Assembly: GCA_016794765.1 (NCBI GenBank)
Contig: JAEUJG010000118.1
Location: forward strand, 1-5,640
Direction of reading: 5' to 3'
Length of the DNA: 5,640 nucleotides
Source: Spirochaetaceae bacterium
Lineage (GTDB): Bacteria; Spirochaetota; Spirochaetia; Treponematales; Rectinemataceae
The position numbers and the translations under genes are program-made. The notes beneath the pieces were generated by a model. The model was not told where the DNA came from and ran no database searches. It saw only the letters and a program-made list of their open reading frames with translations. Positions 1-5,409 of the stretch are shown one piece after another. How positions within the stretch are numbered: position 1 is the first letter of the stretch; each line of letters begins with the position of its first letter.

Positions 1-132
1 AACGCGACGTCGATGGTCTTCATGGGCGCCCTCTACCTCCTGGCCCTGGGGCTCTATGTCGGCATGCGCGCCTACCGCCGCAAATCCGGCATCGACGTGG
101 ACAAGATCTACGGCGAAATCCCGGTGGAGTGA
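1..132 (+). CDS. C-terminal end of a membrane transporter, probably APC-family permease (5' partial)
   Basis: The reading frame is open from the first base and stops at TGA 130-132, giving the last 43 residues of a protein that begins outside the window. It shows a hydrophobic helix (roughly residues 4-22, rich in Leu, Ala, Gly, Met and Val), then a basic stretch (RAYRRKSG), then the tail GIDVDKIYGEIPVE. A last helix followed by a basic, then acidic cytoplasmic tail of the form 'RK.GIDxDxxYxEIPxE' resembles the C-terminus of amino acid/polyamine/organocation (APC) permeases, which import small organic solutes. The substrate cannot be read from this tail. The stop codon overlaps the next start (GTGA), so the gene is probably in one operon with the downstream LicA/LicC genes. 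Uptake of choline or ethanolamine would therefore make sense, but that is inference from context only. The reading frame is secure; the family is a moderate call. Confidence 0.6.
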   Translation, partial: NATSMVFMGALYLLALGLYVGMRAYRRKSGIDVDKIYGEIPVE

Positions 133-881
133 GCGTGTCCACCGATCCGGCAACCCTCCTCGTCGAAGCCCGCGGCGTCGTCGAGGAGGCCGACCGCGCG
201 GGGCTGCGGCTCAGGCTCCTCGGCGGCGTGGCGATCAAGCTGCGCTGCCCCTCGAGCGCCGCGGCGCCCTTCGCCCGCGTCTCGAGCGACGCCGACTACG
301 CGGCCTCGGGGCCCGCCGCGCCGCTTGAAGCCTTCTTCTCGGCCCGCGGCTTCGTTCCCGATCGGGAATTCAACCTCTACAACGGCCACGAACGGCTTCT
401 CTTCACTTCTCCCTCGGGCGTCAAGACCGACGTTTTCGTCGGCGCCTTCAAGATGTGCCACCAGATACCCTTCGACAACAGGCTCGCCCTCGATCCCTTG
501 AGCCTTCCCCTGGCCGAACTCATCCTCACGAAACTCCAGGTGGTGGAGGCCAACGAAAAGGACCTTTCCGACGCGGCCTGCATCCTCGCCGACCACGAGG
601 TCGGGACGGGCGACGGCGACACGCTGAACGCCGGCCGCGTCGCGGAGCTCTGCGCGGCCGACTGGGGCCTCTGGCGCACGACCTGCCTGGGCCTCGAGAA
701 GCTCCTGGCCTGGACGACCGGCGCCGCGCTCGGCGACGCGGCCCGCGCGCGCGTCGCCGCCGGGGCGGCGGCCCTGGCCGACCGCCTAGCCGCCGAGCCC
801 AAGCCCCTCGCCTGGCGGCTCCGCGCGGCCGTGGGCGACCGCGTCCGCTGGTACGAGATCCCCGAGGAGGCGGAGCGTTGA
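129..881 (+). CDS. Nucleotidyltransferase-fold protein of unknown substrate
   Basis: The protein has 250 residues from GTG 129, or 248 from GTG 135. GTG 135 is better spaced from the GGAG at 126-129 (5 bases), so the start is uncertain by two codons. Residues 30-36 (LLGGVAI) look like the GG/GS turn of the DNA polymerase beta-type nucleotidyltransferase fold. SDADY (D54 and D56) fits the paired metal-binding carboxylates, and KTDVF (D101) fits the third, so the active site appears intact. A helical region follows with the conserved-looking block 'LILTKLQVVEANEKDLSDA' and 'LADHEVG', as seen in AbiEii-like and related uncharacterised nucleotidyltransferases. The C-terminal third is Ala/Arg-rich and mostly helical. 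No membrane segment or signal peptide is seen. The gene overlaps both the permease stop and the LicA start, implying coupled expression with lipid or glycan headgroup genes. Substrate and role are unknown; it could modify a protein, an RNA or a small molecule. Confidence 0.7.
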   Translation: MSVSTDPATLLVEARGVVEEADRAGLRLRLLGGVAIKLRCPSSAAAPFARVSSDADYAASGPAAPLEAFFSARGFVPDREFNLYNGHERLLFTSPSGVKTDVFVGAFKMCHQIPFDNRLALDPLSLPLAELILTKLQVVEANEKDLSDAACILADHEVGTGDGDTLNAGRVAELCAADWGLWRTTCLGLEKLLAWTTGAALGDAARARVAAGAAALADRLAAEPKPLAWRLRAAVGDRVRWYEIPEEAER

Positions 882-1918
882 GCGATCCCGCCGCGCGGCC
901 CGCCGACGGCGGGCGCGGCGAGCAGCGTCCGCCCTTGAACGGGGCGCTCCGCCTGGCTCCCGACATCGTCGGCGAGATCAAGCGCTTCATCGACAACCGC
1001 CGGATCGAGGCGGCCATCCCGCCGAGCATCCGCCGGCGCGGCGTGCCCTTCGGCGGCTACGAACGCATCGGCGGCCTGACCAACCGCAACTACAAGGTCT
1101 ATCTCGGCGACGAGGCCCTGGTCCTCAGGCTGCCGGGCCGGGGCACGGGCCGCTTCATCGACCGCTCCTCCGAGCGCGCCAACCAGGAAGCCGCCGCGCG
1201 CGCCGGCTTCACGCCGCAGTCCCTCTTCTTCGACGGTCGCACCGGCGTCAAGATCTCGCGCTACCTCGACGACGCCCGCGCCCTCGACGCGGAGGAAGCG
1301 CGGAAGCCGGACCGCACGCGCGAGGTGGCGCGCCTCCTGTCGCGCTTCCACGAGAGCGACATCCGCTTTGTCAAGGACTTCAACGTCTTCCGGATGTCGC
1401 GCATCTACGAGCGGGTCGCCCGCGCCCGCTTCGCCCGGTTCTACGACGGCTACCAGGAGGCCCGGGGACGGGTCTACGCGCTGGAGCGTCCCTTGGAGAG
1501 CCTGGGGGCGAAGCGCGTCGCCTGCCACAACGACCTCGTGCCCGAGAACATCCTGGCCACGGGCGAGGGCCTCACGCTCATCGACTGGGAGTACTCCGGG
1601 ATGAACGATCCGGCTTGGGACCTCGCCTCCTTCCTCCTCGAGTCCGATTTCGGGCCCGAGGAGGAGACGCTCTTCCTAATCACCTACCAGGGAGGTCCCG
1701 TCCGCGAACGGCTCCGCGTCCGCGTGGAGGCCTTCAAGCTCCTCCAGGACTACCTCTGGTCGCTCTGGTCCCTCCTCCAGGAGACCGCGAACCGCGACCC
1801 TTCGCGGGCCCGCTACTACCGCGAATACGGGGAGTTCCGCTACGCCCGCGGCCTTTCCCGTCTCGCCTCCGTCGAGGCCCGCCTCGGCCTTTCCCGCCGC
1901 GGGCGGGAAAAACCCTAG
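878..1918 (+). CDS. licA: LicA-type choline/ethanolamine kinase family phosphotransferase
   Basis: The predicted cytoplasmic kinase has 346 residues and would phosphorylate choline (or ethanolamine) with ATP, the first step of the CDP-choline route. A nucleotide-binding segment lies near residues 60-83 (GGLTNRNYKVYLGDEALVLR; compare the 'GGLTNxNY' loop of LicA/choline kinases). The Brenner catalytic motif is H217-N218-D219 with N224 (CHNDLVPENIL), and the metal-binding D236 sits in LIDWEYSGMNDPAWDLA, a choline kinase signature. The start is TTG 878, which overlaps the previous stop as TTGA. A strong GAGGAGG at 864-870 lies 7 bases upstream, and the frame remains open further 5' only as overlap with the preceding gene. 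The first 25 or so residues are poorly conserved in appearance. LicC follows 39 bases later, supporting the pathway. No tetranucleotide repeats of the kind that phase-vary Haemophilus licA are present. Choline versus ethanolamine cannot be decided here. Confidence 0.88.
   Translation: MSDPAARPADGGRGEQRPPLNGALRLAPDIVGEIKRFIDNRRIEAAIPPSIRRRGVPFGGYERIGGLTNRNYKVYLGDEALVLRLPGRGTGRFIDRSSERANQEAAARAGFTPQSLFFDGRTGVKISRYLDDARALDAEEARKPDRTREVARLLSRFHESDIRFVKDFNVFRMSRIYERVARARFARFYDGYQEARGRVYALERPLESLGAKRVACHNDLVPENILATGEGLTLIDWEYSGMNDPAWDLASFLLESDFGPEEETLFLITYQGGPVRERLRVRVEAFKLLQDYLWSLWSLLQETANRDPSRARYYREYGEFRYARGLSRLASVEARLGLSRRGREKP
1890..1910 (+). other. 9-bp perfect hairpin at the 3' end of the LicA gene
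   Basis: TTTCCCGCC (1890-1898), a 3-base loop (GCG) and GGCGGGAAA (1902-1910) form a perfect stem that ends 5 bases before the LicA stop codon. A run of five T lies at 1938-1942, too far downstream for a standard intrinsic terminator. The stem could act as an attenuator, an RNA-stability element or a processing site between the LicA and LicC parts of the transcript. It may also be a by-product of GC-rich coding sequence. Confidence 0.4.
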
Positions 1919-1957
1919 CCGCCGACGGCGCCGATCCTTTTTCAGCAGGAGCATCCG

Positions 1958-2680
1958 ATGAACGCGATCATACTCGCCGCGGGGATGGGCACGCGCCTCA
2001 AGCCCCTGACCGACGACCGCCCCAAGGCCCTCGTGGAGACGGCGGGAGAGTCCTTCTTCAGCCGCCAGCTCCGGCTCCTCGAAGCCGCCGGAATCCGCGA
2101 AGTCACCGTCGTGACCGGCTATCGCGCCGAGGCCTTCCATCCCTATCGCGGCCGGCCGGGGCTCCGCTTCGTCCACAACGAGCGCTTCCACGACCGCAAC
2201 AACCTCTTTTCCATGCTCCTCGTCCGCGACCGTTTCGGCGCCGATCCCGAGGGCACCCTCGTCGTGGAGGGCGACGTCTGGCTCGGCGAGCGCGTGCTCC
2301 CCACGGCGCCGCCGGCCACGTCCTGCTGGTTCGTCGGCCACCGGGACGATATGCGCAACGAGTGGGTCGTCCGCTGCGACGAGACCGACCGAGTGCGGCG
2401 CATCGATGTCGCGAGCGGCGAGGGCTGGATCCTCTCGGGCATCTCCTACTGGGCCCCGGCCGACGCGGAGCTCCTGTCCCGCCTCATCGCGGAGACGGCC
2501 GCCAAGGCCGGCAGCGAGCAACTGTTCTGGGACGACGTGCCGCGCGCGAACCTCGACAAGCTGGAGGTCAGGGCGCGACGGATCGGCGGCGGCGACTGGG
2601 CCGAGATCGACACCCTCGAGGACCGCGCCGCCCTGGAGTCCGCCATCGCGGCCTCGATGAATGGAATTTCACGCTCCTAG
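1958..2680 (+). CDS. licC: LicC-type CTP:phosphocholine cytidylyltransferase
   Basis: This 240-residue cytoplasmic enzyme is predicted to join CTP and phosphocholine (or phosphoethanolamine) to give the CDP-amino-alcohol and pyrophosphate. The N-terminus carries the sugar-nucleotidyltransferase signature: ILAAGMGTRLKPLT (residues 5-18), with R13 and K23 in RPKALV. Blocks resembling pneumococcal LicC follow in order: NNLFSM (81-86), EGDVW with metal-ligand candidate D106, RNEWVV (133-138), GWILSGISYW (156-165), LFWDD (189-193) and AEIDTLED with D218 as the second metal ligand. These internal blocks distinguish it from glucose-1-phosphate thymidylyl/uridylyltransferases. Length is close to LicC (about 230 residues). 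ATG 1958 has an AGGAG at 1947-1951, spaced 6 bases. It follows LicA by 39 bases in the same direction, so it is probably co-transcribed. In some spirochaetes the two activities are fused as LicCA; here they are separate with the kinase first. Confidence 0.88.
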   Translation: MNAIILAAGMGTRLKPLTDDRPKALVETAGESFFSRQLRLLEAAGIREVTVVTGYRAEAFHPYRGRPGLRFVHNERFHDRNNLFSMLLVRDRFGADPEGTLVVEGDVWLGERVLPTAPPATSCWFVGHRDDMRNEWVVRCDETDRVRRIDVASGEGWILSGISYWAPADAELLSRLIAETAAKAGSEQLFWDDVPRANLDKLEVRARRIGGGDWAEIDTLEDRAALESAIAASMNGISRS

Positions 2681-2704
2681 AAGCCCTGGAACGCATTTAA
2701 ACCC

Positions 2705-2733
2705 TTGCTAGCCTCGGAGGGACGCGCTATTAT
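2705..2733 (+). promoter_or_regulatory. Sigma-70-type promoter for the HU gene
   Basis: A -35 box TTGCTA (2705-2710, 4 of 6 matches) and a -10 box TATTAT (2728-2733, 5 of 6 matches) are separated by exactly 17 bases, in the most A+T-rich stretch between LicC and HU. Transcription would start near 2740, giving a leader of about 20 bases. The promoter lies directly after the LicC stop, so HU is probably its own unit. Confidence 0.72.
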
Positions 2734-2743
2734 TGAGCAAAAC

Positions 2744-2755
2744 CTCCCCAAGGAG
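2744..2755 (+). promoter_or_regulatory. HU ribosome binding site with possible 4-bp masking stem
   Basis: AAGGAG at 2750-2755 lies 5 bases before ATG 2761 and decides that start over the in-frame GTG at 2755, which overlaps it. CTCC at 2744-2747 can pair with the GGAG at 2752-2755 across a 4-base loop, right at the predicted transcript start. This could lower translation when folded, but a 4-bp stem is weak. Confidence 0.65.
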
Positions 2756-2760
2756 TGGAT

Positions 2761-3072
2761 ATGCCCGCAGCAGCGACCCCCAAGGCTCTCACGAAGGCCC
2801 AGATCATCGCCCAGCTCGCCGAGAAGAACGAGCTCACCAAGAAGCAGATCGCCGCCGTGCTTGAGTCCTTCGCCGATCTCGCCTACAAGGAGACGAAGAA
2901 GAACAAGAAGTTCACGCTCCCCGGCATCGGCATCCTCAAGCTCAACAAGCGCAAGGCGCGCATGGGCCGCAACCCCGCGACCGGCGAGGCGATCAAGATC
3001 CCCGCGAAGACCGCGGTCAAGATGACCGTCTCCAAGGCCTGCAAGGAAGCCATCCTCGGGGCCCAGAAGTAA
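2761..3072 (+). CDS. HU-family nucleoid DNA-binding protein
   Basis: The 103-residue basic protein is expected to dimerise and bend DNA as a nucleoid-associated protein. The N-terminal half (about residues 8-45; ALTKAQIIAQLAEK, LTKKQIAAVLESFADLAYKE) forms the helical dimerisation body. The segment KKFTLPGIGILKLNKRKARMGRNPATGEAIKIPAKTAVK contains the beta saddle and DNA-binding arm, with the diagnostic core GRNPATGEAIKIPA. The proline at its tip is the intercalating residue in this family. A final helix (VSKACKEAIL) closes the fold. Length is slightly above the usual 90-95 because of a short N-terminal lead (PAAATPKA), and a lysine cluster (KKNKK) precedes the arm. It has its own promoter and a hairpin after the stop, so it is likely expressed strongly and alone. 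Whether it is the main HU or a paralogue cannot be told. Confidence 0.95.
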   Translation: MPAAATPKALTKAQIIAQLAEKNELTKKQIAAVLESFADLAYKETKKNKKFTLPGIGILKLNKRKARMGRNPATGEAIKIPAKTAVKMTVSKACKEAILGAQK

Positions 3073-3094
3073 TCGTCCCCCAGAGTCCGGCGCC

Positions 3095-3119
3095 GGCCGG
3101 CGGAGACCCTCCGCCGGCC
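3095..3119 (+). terminator. GC-rich hairpin after HU, probable terminator
   Basis: GGCCGGCGGAG (3095-3105), loop ACC and CTCCGCCGGCC (3109-3119) form a perfect 11-bp stem starting 22 bases after the HU stop. There is no T-run after it, so it may stop transcription less sharply, need Rho, or protect the 3' end of the HU message. Confidence 0.65.
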
Positions 3120-3142
3120 CACGCGCCGAACCCGGCCTTTGC

Positions 3143-3169
3143 CGCGGTCCATCGCCCAGCGTGACCGCG
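3143..3169. promoter_or_regulatory. Operator-like inverted repeat upstream of the MFS gene
   Basis: CGCGGTC (3143-3149) and GACCGCG (3163-3169) are perfect 7-bp inverted half-sites separated by 13 bases, with centres 20 bp apart (two helical turns). The repeat sits directly before the GAGG ribosome binding site of the transporter gene. That spacing suits a dimeric repressor, but in such GC-rich DNA a chance match is quite possible. No clear -35/-10 pair is visible here. Confidence 0.3.
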
Positions 3170-3183
3170 CGAGGTCTTCCCCG

Positions 3184-4599
3184 ATGAAAAAAGCCAGGGG
3201 CCGCCGCGCGGCCGGAACCTCGATCTTCTCCCCCACCCTTTCCCTGTTCCTCTTCGCCATGATCCTGGCCAACTTGGGCGGGATGATGTTCTTCTCTTTT
3301 TTCGCCATCTACCTCCGGAGCTTCGGCCTGCCGATCGAGACGATCGGCGTCTTTTTCACCCTTTCGGCGATCTTTCCCCTGATCTTCCAGATCGCCGGCG
3401 GCTGGATCTCCGACCGGCTCGGGAGGCTCAAGAGCATCGCCATCGGCTCGGCGGCGGGAGCGGTCTCCTGGATCGGCACCCTCGTCGCGCCGGCCACCTC
3501 CGCGCCGATCGTCTGGTTCCTCGCGGCCAACGCCCTCGGTTCCGTCACGGGCGCCTTGGTCGCGCCGTCCTTCGACGCCTTCGTCGCCGAGCAATCGGAC
3601 GAGAAAAACCGCGCGCGGGTTTTCGCCGTCGTGCAATCCGTCTTCCTCGTCGTGGGCATCGCGGGACCGCCCCTCGGGGGACTCGTCGCCGAAAAGCTGT
3701 CCTACGGCGCGCTCGCCTGGATCGCCGCTGTCCTGTACTGGAGCGCCACGATAATCCGGATCGCGATGGCGCGGAAGGTCGCCGCCTCCGAACGGGCGGC
3801 CGCGGCGGCGAAGTCGGAGGCCGCCGTAACGGTCGCGGCGGGCGGCGGGGACTCCACCGGGGCGGCGGGCGGCGGCGCGGAGCCGGCGCGGGCCGAGGGT
3901 TTCCGCAAAAGCCTGAAGGCGATCGTGGGTCTCGTGTTGGCCGGAGGACTCTTTGCCTGGCTCCTCGTCGTGGACGGCGCCCTCGATTTTTCCGGCAGGC
4001 TCACGGGCGAGATCCTGCCGCTCTTCCTCAAGGAAGCGGGAGGCCTGCCCGAATCGCGGATCGGCGTCCTGCAATCCCTTTCGGCCCTCGTCATGGCCCT
4101 CTGCCTGGTCGGCTTCGGCGCCTACGCGGACAAGCGCGGCGAGCGCCAACCGATAGCCCTCGGTTGCGCCCTCATGGCGGCGGGATCCTGCCTGCTCTGG
4201 CTCGGCCAGGGCTTTGTCGCCTACGCCGCGGCCTTTGCCCTGTGGGGCGTCGCCGGAGCGGCCTTCCAGCCGGCCATGCAGTCACTCGCGAGCAAGGCGG
4301 TTCCGGAGCATCTGCGCGGCCTGGCCTTTGGCTTCCTCGGCACCTCGCTCGGCGTCTTTTCCTTCTTCGCCCCCGCCCTCGGCGGCTACCTCTGGAAGCG
4401 CTTTTTCCCGGCCTTTCCCTTCCTGGTCGCCGGCTTCCTGACCTTGGCCGCCCTGCCCCTCGTGCTCGGCAAGCTAATCGCGCCCGCGGCGCCCGCCGCG
4501 CCCGCCGCCAATGATACCGCAACCGAGGCCTCGGCGGCCGGTGCGACCCCGGCAGCCGAGGCGCGAGCTGAAGCGGCGGCCGAATCCGCCCGGCGCTGA
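3184..4599 (+). CDS. Major facilitator superfamily (MFS) transporter
   Basis: The 471-residue inner-membrane protein has about 12 hydrophobic helices in two groups of six (roughly 15-192 and 246-430). MFS motif A follows helix 2 as GGWISDRLGRLK (72-83) and recurs in the second half as FGAYADKRGE (311-320), the usual pseudo-duplication. The central cytoplasmic loop (about 193-245) is rich in Ala, Gly and Lys. From A433 the protein ends in an Ala/Pro/Glu-rich tail of 39 residues with no predicted fold. ATG 3184 is chosen because GAGG at 3171-3174 precedes it by 9 bases and the protein then begins with a positive, cytoplasm-facing MKKARGRR. A TTG at 3139 is in frame but lacks a comparable site. 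The substrate is unknown; drug or metabolite efflux is typical of the family. It stands between the HU hairpin and the TtcA-like gene with no obvious functional partner. Confidence 0.88.
   Translation: MKKARGRRAAGTSIFSPTLSLFLFAMILANLGGMMFFSFFAIYLRSFGLPIETIGVFFTLSAIFPLIFQIAGGWISDRLGRLKSIAIGSAAGAVSWIGTLVAPATSAPIVWFLAANALGSVTGALVAPSFDAFVAEQSDEKNRARVFAVVQSVFLVVGIAGPPLGGLVAEKLSYGALAWIAAVLYWSATIIRIAMARKVAASERAAAAAKSEAAVTVAAGGGDSTGAAGGGAEPARAEGFRKSLKAIVGLVLAGGLFAWLLVVDGALDFSGRLTGEILPLFLKEAGGLPESRIGVLQSLSALVMALCLVGFGAYADKRGERQPIALGCALMAAGSCLLWLGQGFVAYAAAFALWGVAGAAFQPAMQSLASKAVPEHLRGLAFGFLGTSLGVFSFFAPALGGYLWKRFFPAFPFLVAGFLTLAALPLVLGKLIAPAAPAAPAANDTATEASAAGATPAAEARAEAAAESARR
4480..4506 (+). repeat. Three tandem 9-bp repeats in the MFS tail
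   Basis: Three adjacent copies of GCGCCCGCC (the first with one change at its last base) encode Ala-Pro-Ala three times at the start of the transporter's C-terminal tail. Copy number could vary by slippage without breaking the frame. It probably reflects growth of a disordered linker. Confidence 0.6.
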
Positions 4600-4609
4600 T
4601 CCCGACCGC

Positions 4610-4639
4610 TTGTCCGAGGCGGCGCCAAGAGGCTAGGAT
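4610..4639 (+). promoter_or_regulatory. Candidate promoter for the TtcA-like gene
   Basis: TTGTCC (4610-4615) and TAGGAT (4634-4639) lie 18 bases apart in the 47-base gap after the MFS gene. Each matches the sigma-70 consensus at 4 of 6 positions. Initiation would fall at about 4646, next to GTG 4647, giving a nearly leaderless message. The same AGGA (4635-4638) could instead be a ribosome binding site on a transcript read through from the MFS gene; the two readings exclude each other. Confidence 0.3.
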
Positions 4640-4646
4640 CGGCGGC

Positions 4647-5363
4647 GTGAAGAACGCTGAAACGACCGTCGCCAAGCTTGTCGAGGTTGCCCTGCGGCGC
4701 TATGCCATGATCGAGGAAGGCGACCGCATCCTCATCGGCGCTTCGGGAGGCAAGGATTCCACGTCCCTGGCCTACGACCTCGCGCTGAAGCGCCGCTGGT
4801 GGCCCGCGAGCTTCGAGATCCAGGCCCTCCGCGTCGAGACCGACGTGGGCGAGCCCCAGGACCTGTCGGCCCTCGAGGGCCTCTTCGCCTCATGGGGAGT
4901 GCCCTACGACAAGGTCTACGTGCCCGTGCGGGGGCGACTCAAGGGAGGCGAGCGGATGAACTGCTACTGGTGCTCCACCCAACGGCGCACCGAACTCATC
5001 CGCTACGCGATGGCGAAGGGCTTCAACAAGATCGCCCTGGGGCACCACCTGGACGACATCGTGGAAACCCTCCTCATGAACATGCTCCACAAGGCGGAGA
5101 TCTCCACCATGCCGCCCGTCGTGCGCTACGAAAAATACCCCCTGGCCGTGATCCGCCCCCTCGCGCTCTGCGAGGAGCGGCAGGTCATCGCCTTCGCCGA
5201 GGAAAAGGGCTTCAGGAGCGTCAACTGCACCTGCGGCTTCGACGGCGCCTCGCGCCGCAAGGAGGTCCGGCGCAAGATCGCCGGGCTGACCGGCGGCTCG
5301 AGCGAACAGAAGCGGAACCTTTACGCTTCGATGTCCAAGGTGAACACCGAGTACCTGGCCTAG
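4647..5363 (+). CDS. ttcA: TtcA-like tRNA 2-thiocytidine synthetase (PP-loop ATPase)
   Basis: This 238-residue cytoplasmic enzyme is predicted to activate cytidine 32 of certain tRNAs with ATP and replace its oxygen with sulfur, using an iron-sulfur cluster. The PP-loop SGGKDS is at residues 33-38, in GASGGKDSTSLAYDL. C106 and C109 (CYWCSTQRR) form the CxxC that supplies two cluster ligands in TtcA. GHHLDDIVETLLMNM (132-146) is the family's second core motif. NCTCG (C194 and C196) lies where E. coli TtcA has its third cysteine ligand, though there the spacing is C-x-x-C. The protein is shorter than E. coli TtcA (about 311 residues), lacking sequence at both ends, as in the compact forms of other phyla. 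GTG 4647 has AGGA at 4635-4638, 8 bases upstream. A related thiolase with a different tRNA target cannot be excluded. Confidence 0.85.
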   Translation: MKNAETTVAKLVEVALRRYAMIEEGDRILIGASGGKDSTSLAYDLALKRRWWPASFEIQALRVETDVGEPQDLSALEGLFASWGVPYDKVYVPVRGRLKGGERMNCYWCSTQRRTELIRYAMAKGFNKIALGHHLDDIVETLLMNMLHKAEISTMPPVVRYEKYPLAVIRPLALCEERQVIAFAEEKGFRSVNCTCGFDGASRRKEVRRKIAGLTGGSSEQKRNLYASMSKVNTEYLA

Positions 5364-5409
5364 GCCGTCACGGCGGACGCGATGGCCGATCGAAGCCCTT
5401 CTCCGGCCC
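5364..5409. other. Convergent gap without a clear terminator
   Basis: This 46-base gap separates the 3' ends of the TtcA-like and DUF3820 genes. Only a 4-bp stem (GCCG/CGGC with a 3-base loop, just after the stop) can be seen, and there is no T-run on either strand. Transcripts from both sides may overlap here. Confidence 0.5.

Noticed and set aside
455..877. Upstream extension of the LicA frame by 141 codons
   Set aside because: The extension overlaps the nucleotidyltransferase gene, is Arg/Pro/Gly-rich without motifs, and TTG 878 has a much better ribosome binding site and a typical stop/start overlap.
878..1000. Phase-variation tetranucleotide repeats at the LicA 5' end, as in Haemophilus lic1
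   Set aside because: No tandem CAAT or other short repeat tract is present in this region.
377..1528. 383-residue minus-strand open frame opposite the nucleotidyltransferase and LicA
   Set aside because: It is antisense to two genes with clear motifs and has low-complexity composition; it is a shadow frame.
1615..2700. 361-residue plus-strand open frame across LicA and LicC
   Set aside because: It is out of frame with both enzymes, very rich in Arg and Pro, and has no motif. Stop codons are simply rare in this DNA.
2755..2760. GTG start two codons upstream for HU
   Set aside because: It overlaps the Shine-Dalgarno sequence itself; ATG 2761 is correctly spaced.
3139..3183. TTG start 15 codons upstream for the MFS transporter
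   Set aside because: It lacks a good ribosome binding site and would translate the inverted repeat; ATG 3184 has GAGG at suitable distance and a typical basic N-terminus.
2677..4149. 490-residue open frame on the minus strand opposite HU and the MFS gene
   Set aside because: It runs antisense to two well-supported genes, is dominated by Gly, Arg, Glu and Asp as expected of reverse frames in GC-rich codons, and shows no recognisable domain.
5364..5409. Bidirectional terminator between the convergent genes
   Set aside because: Only a 4-bp stem with no T-run is visible, too weak to call.
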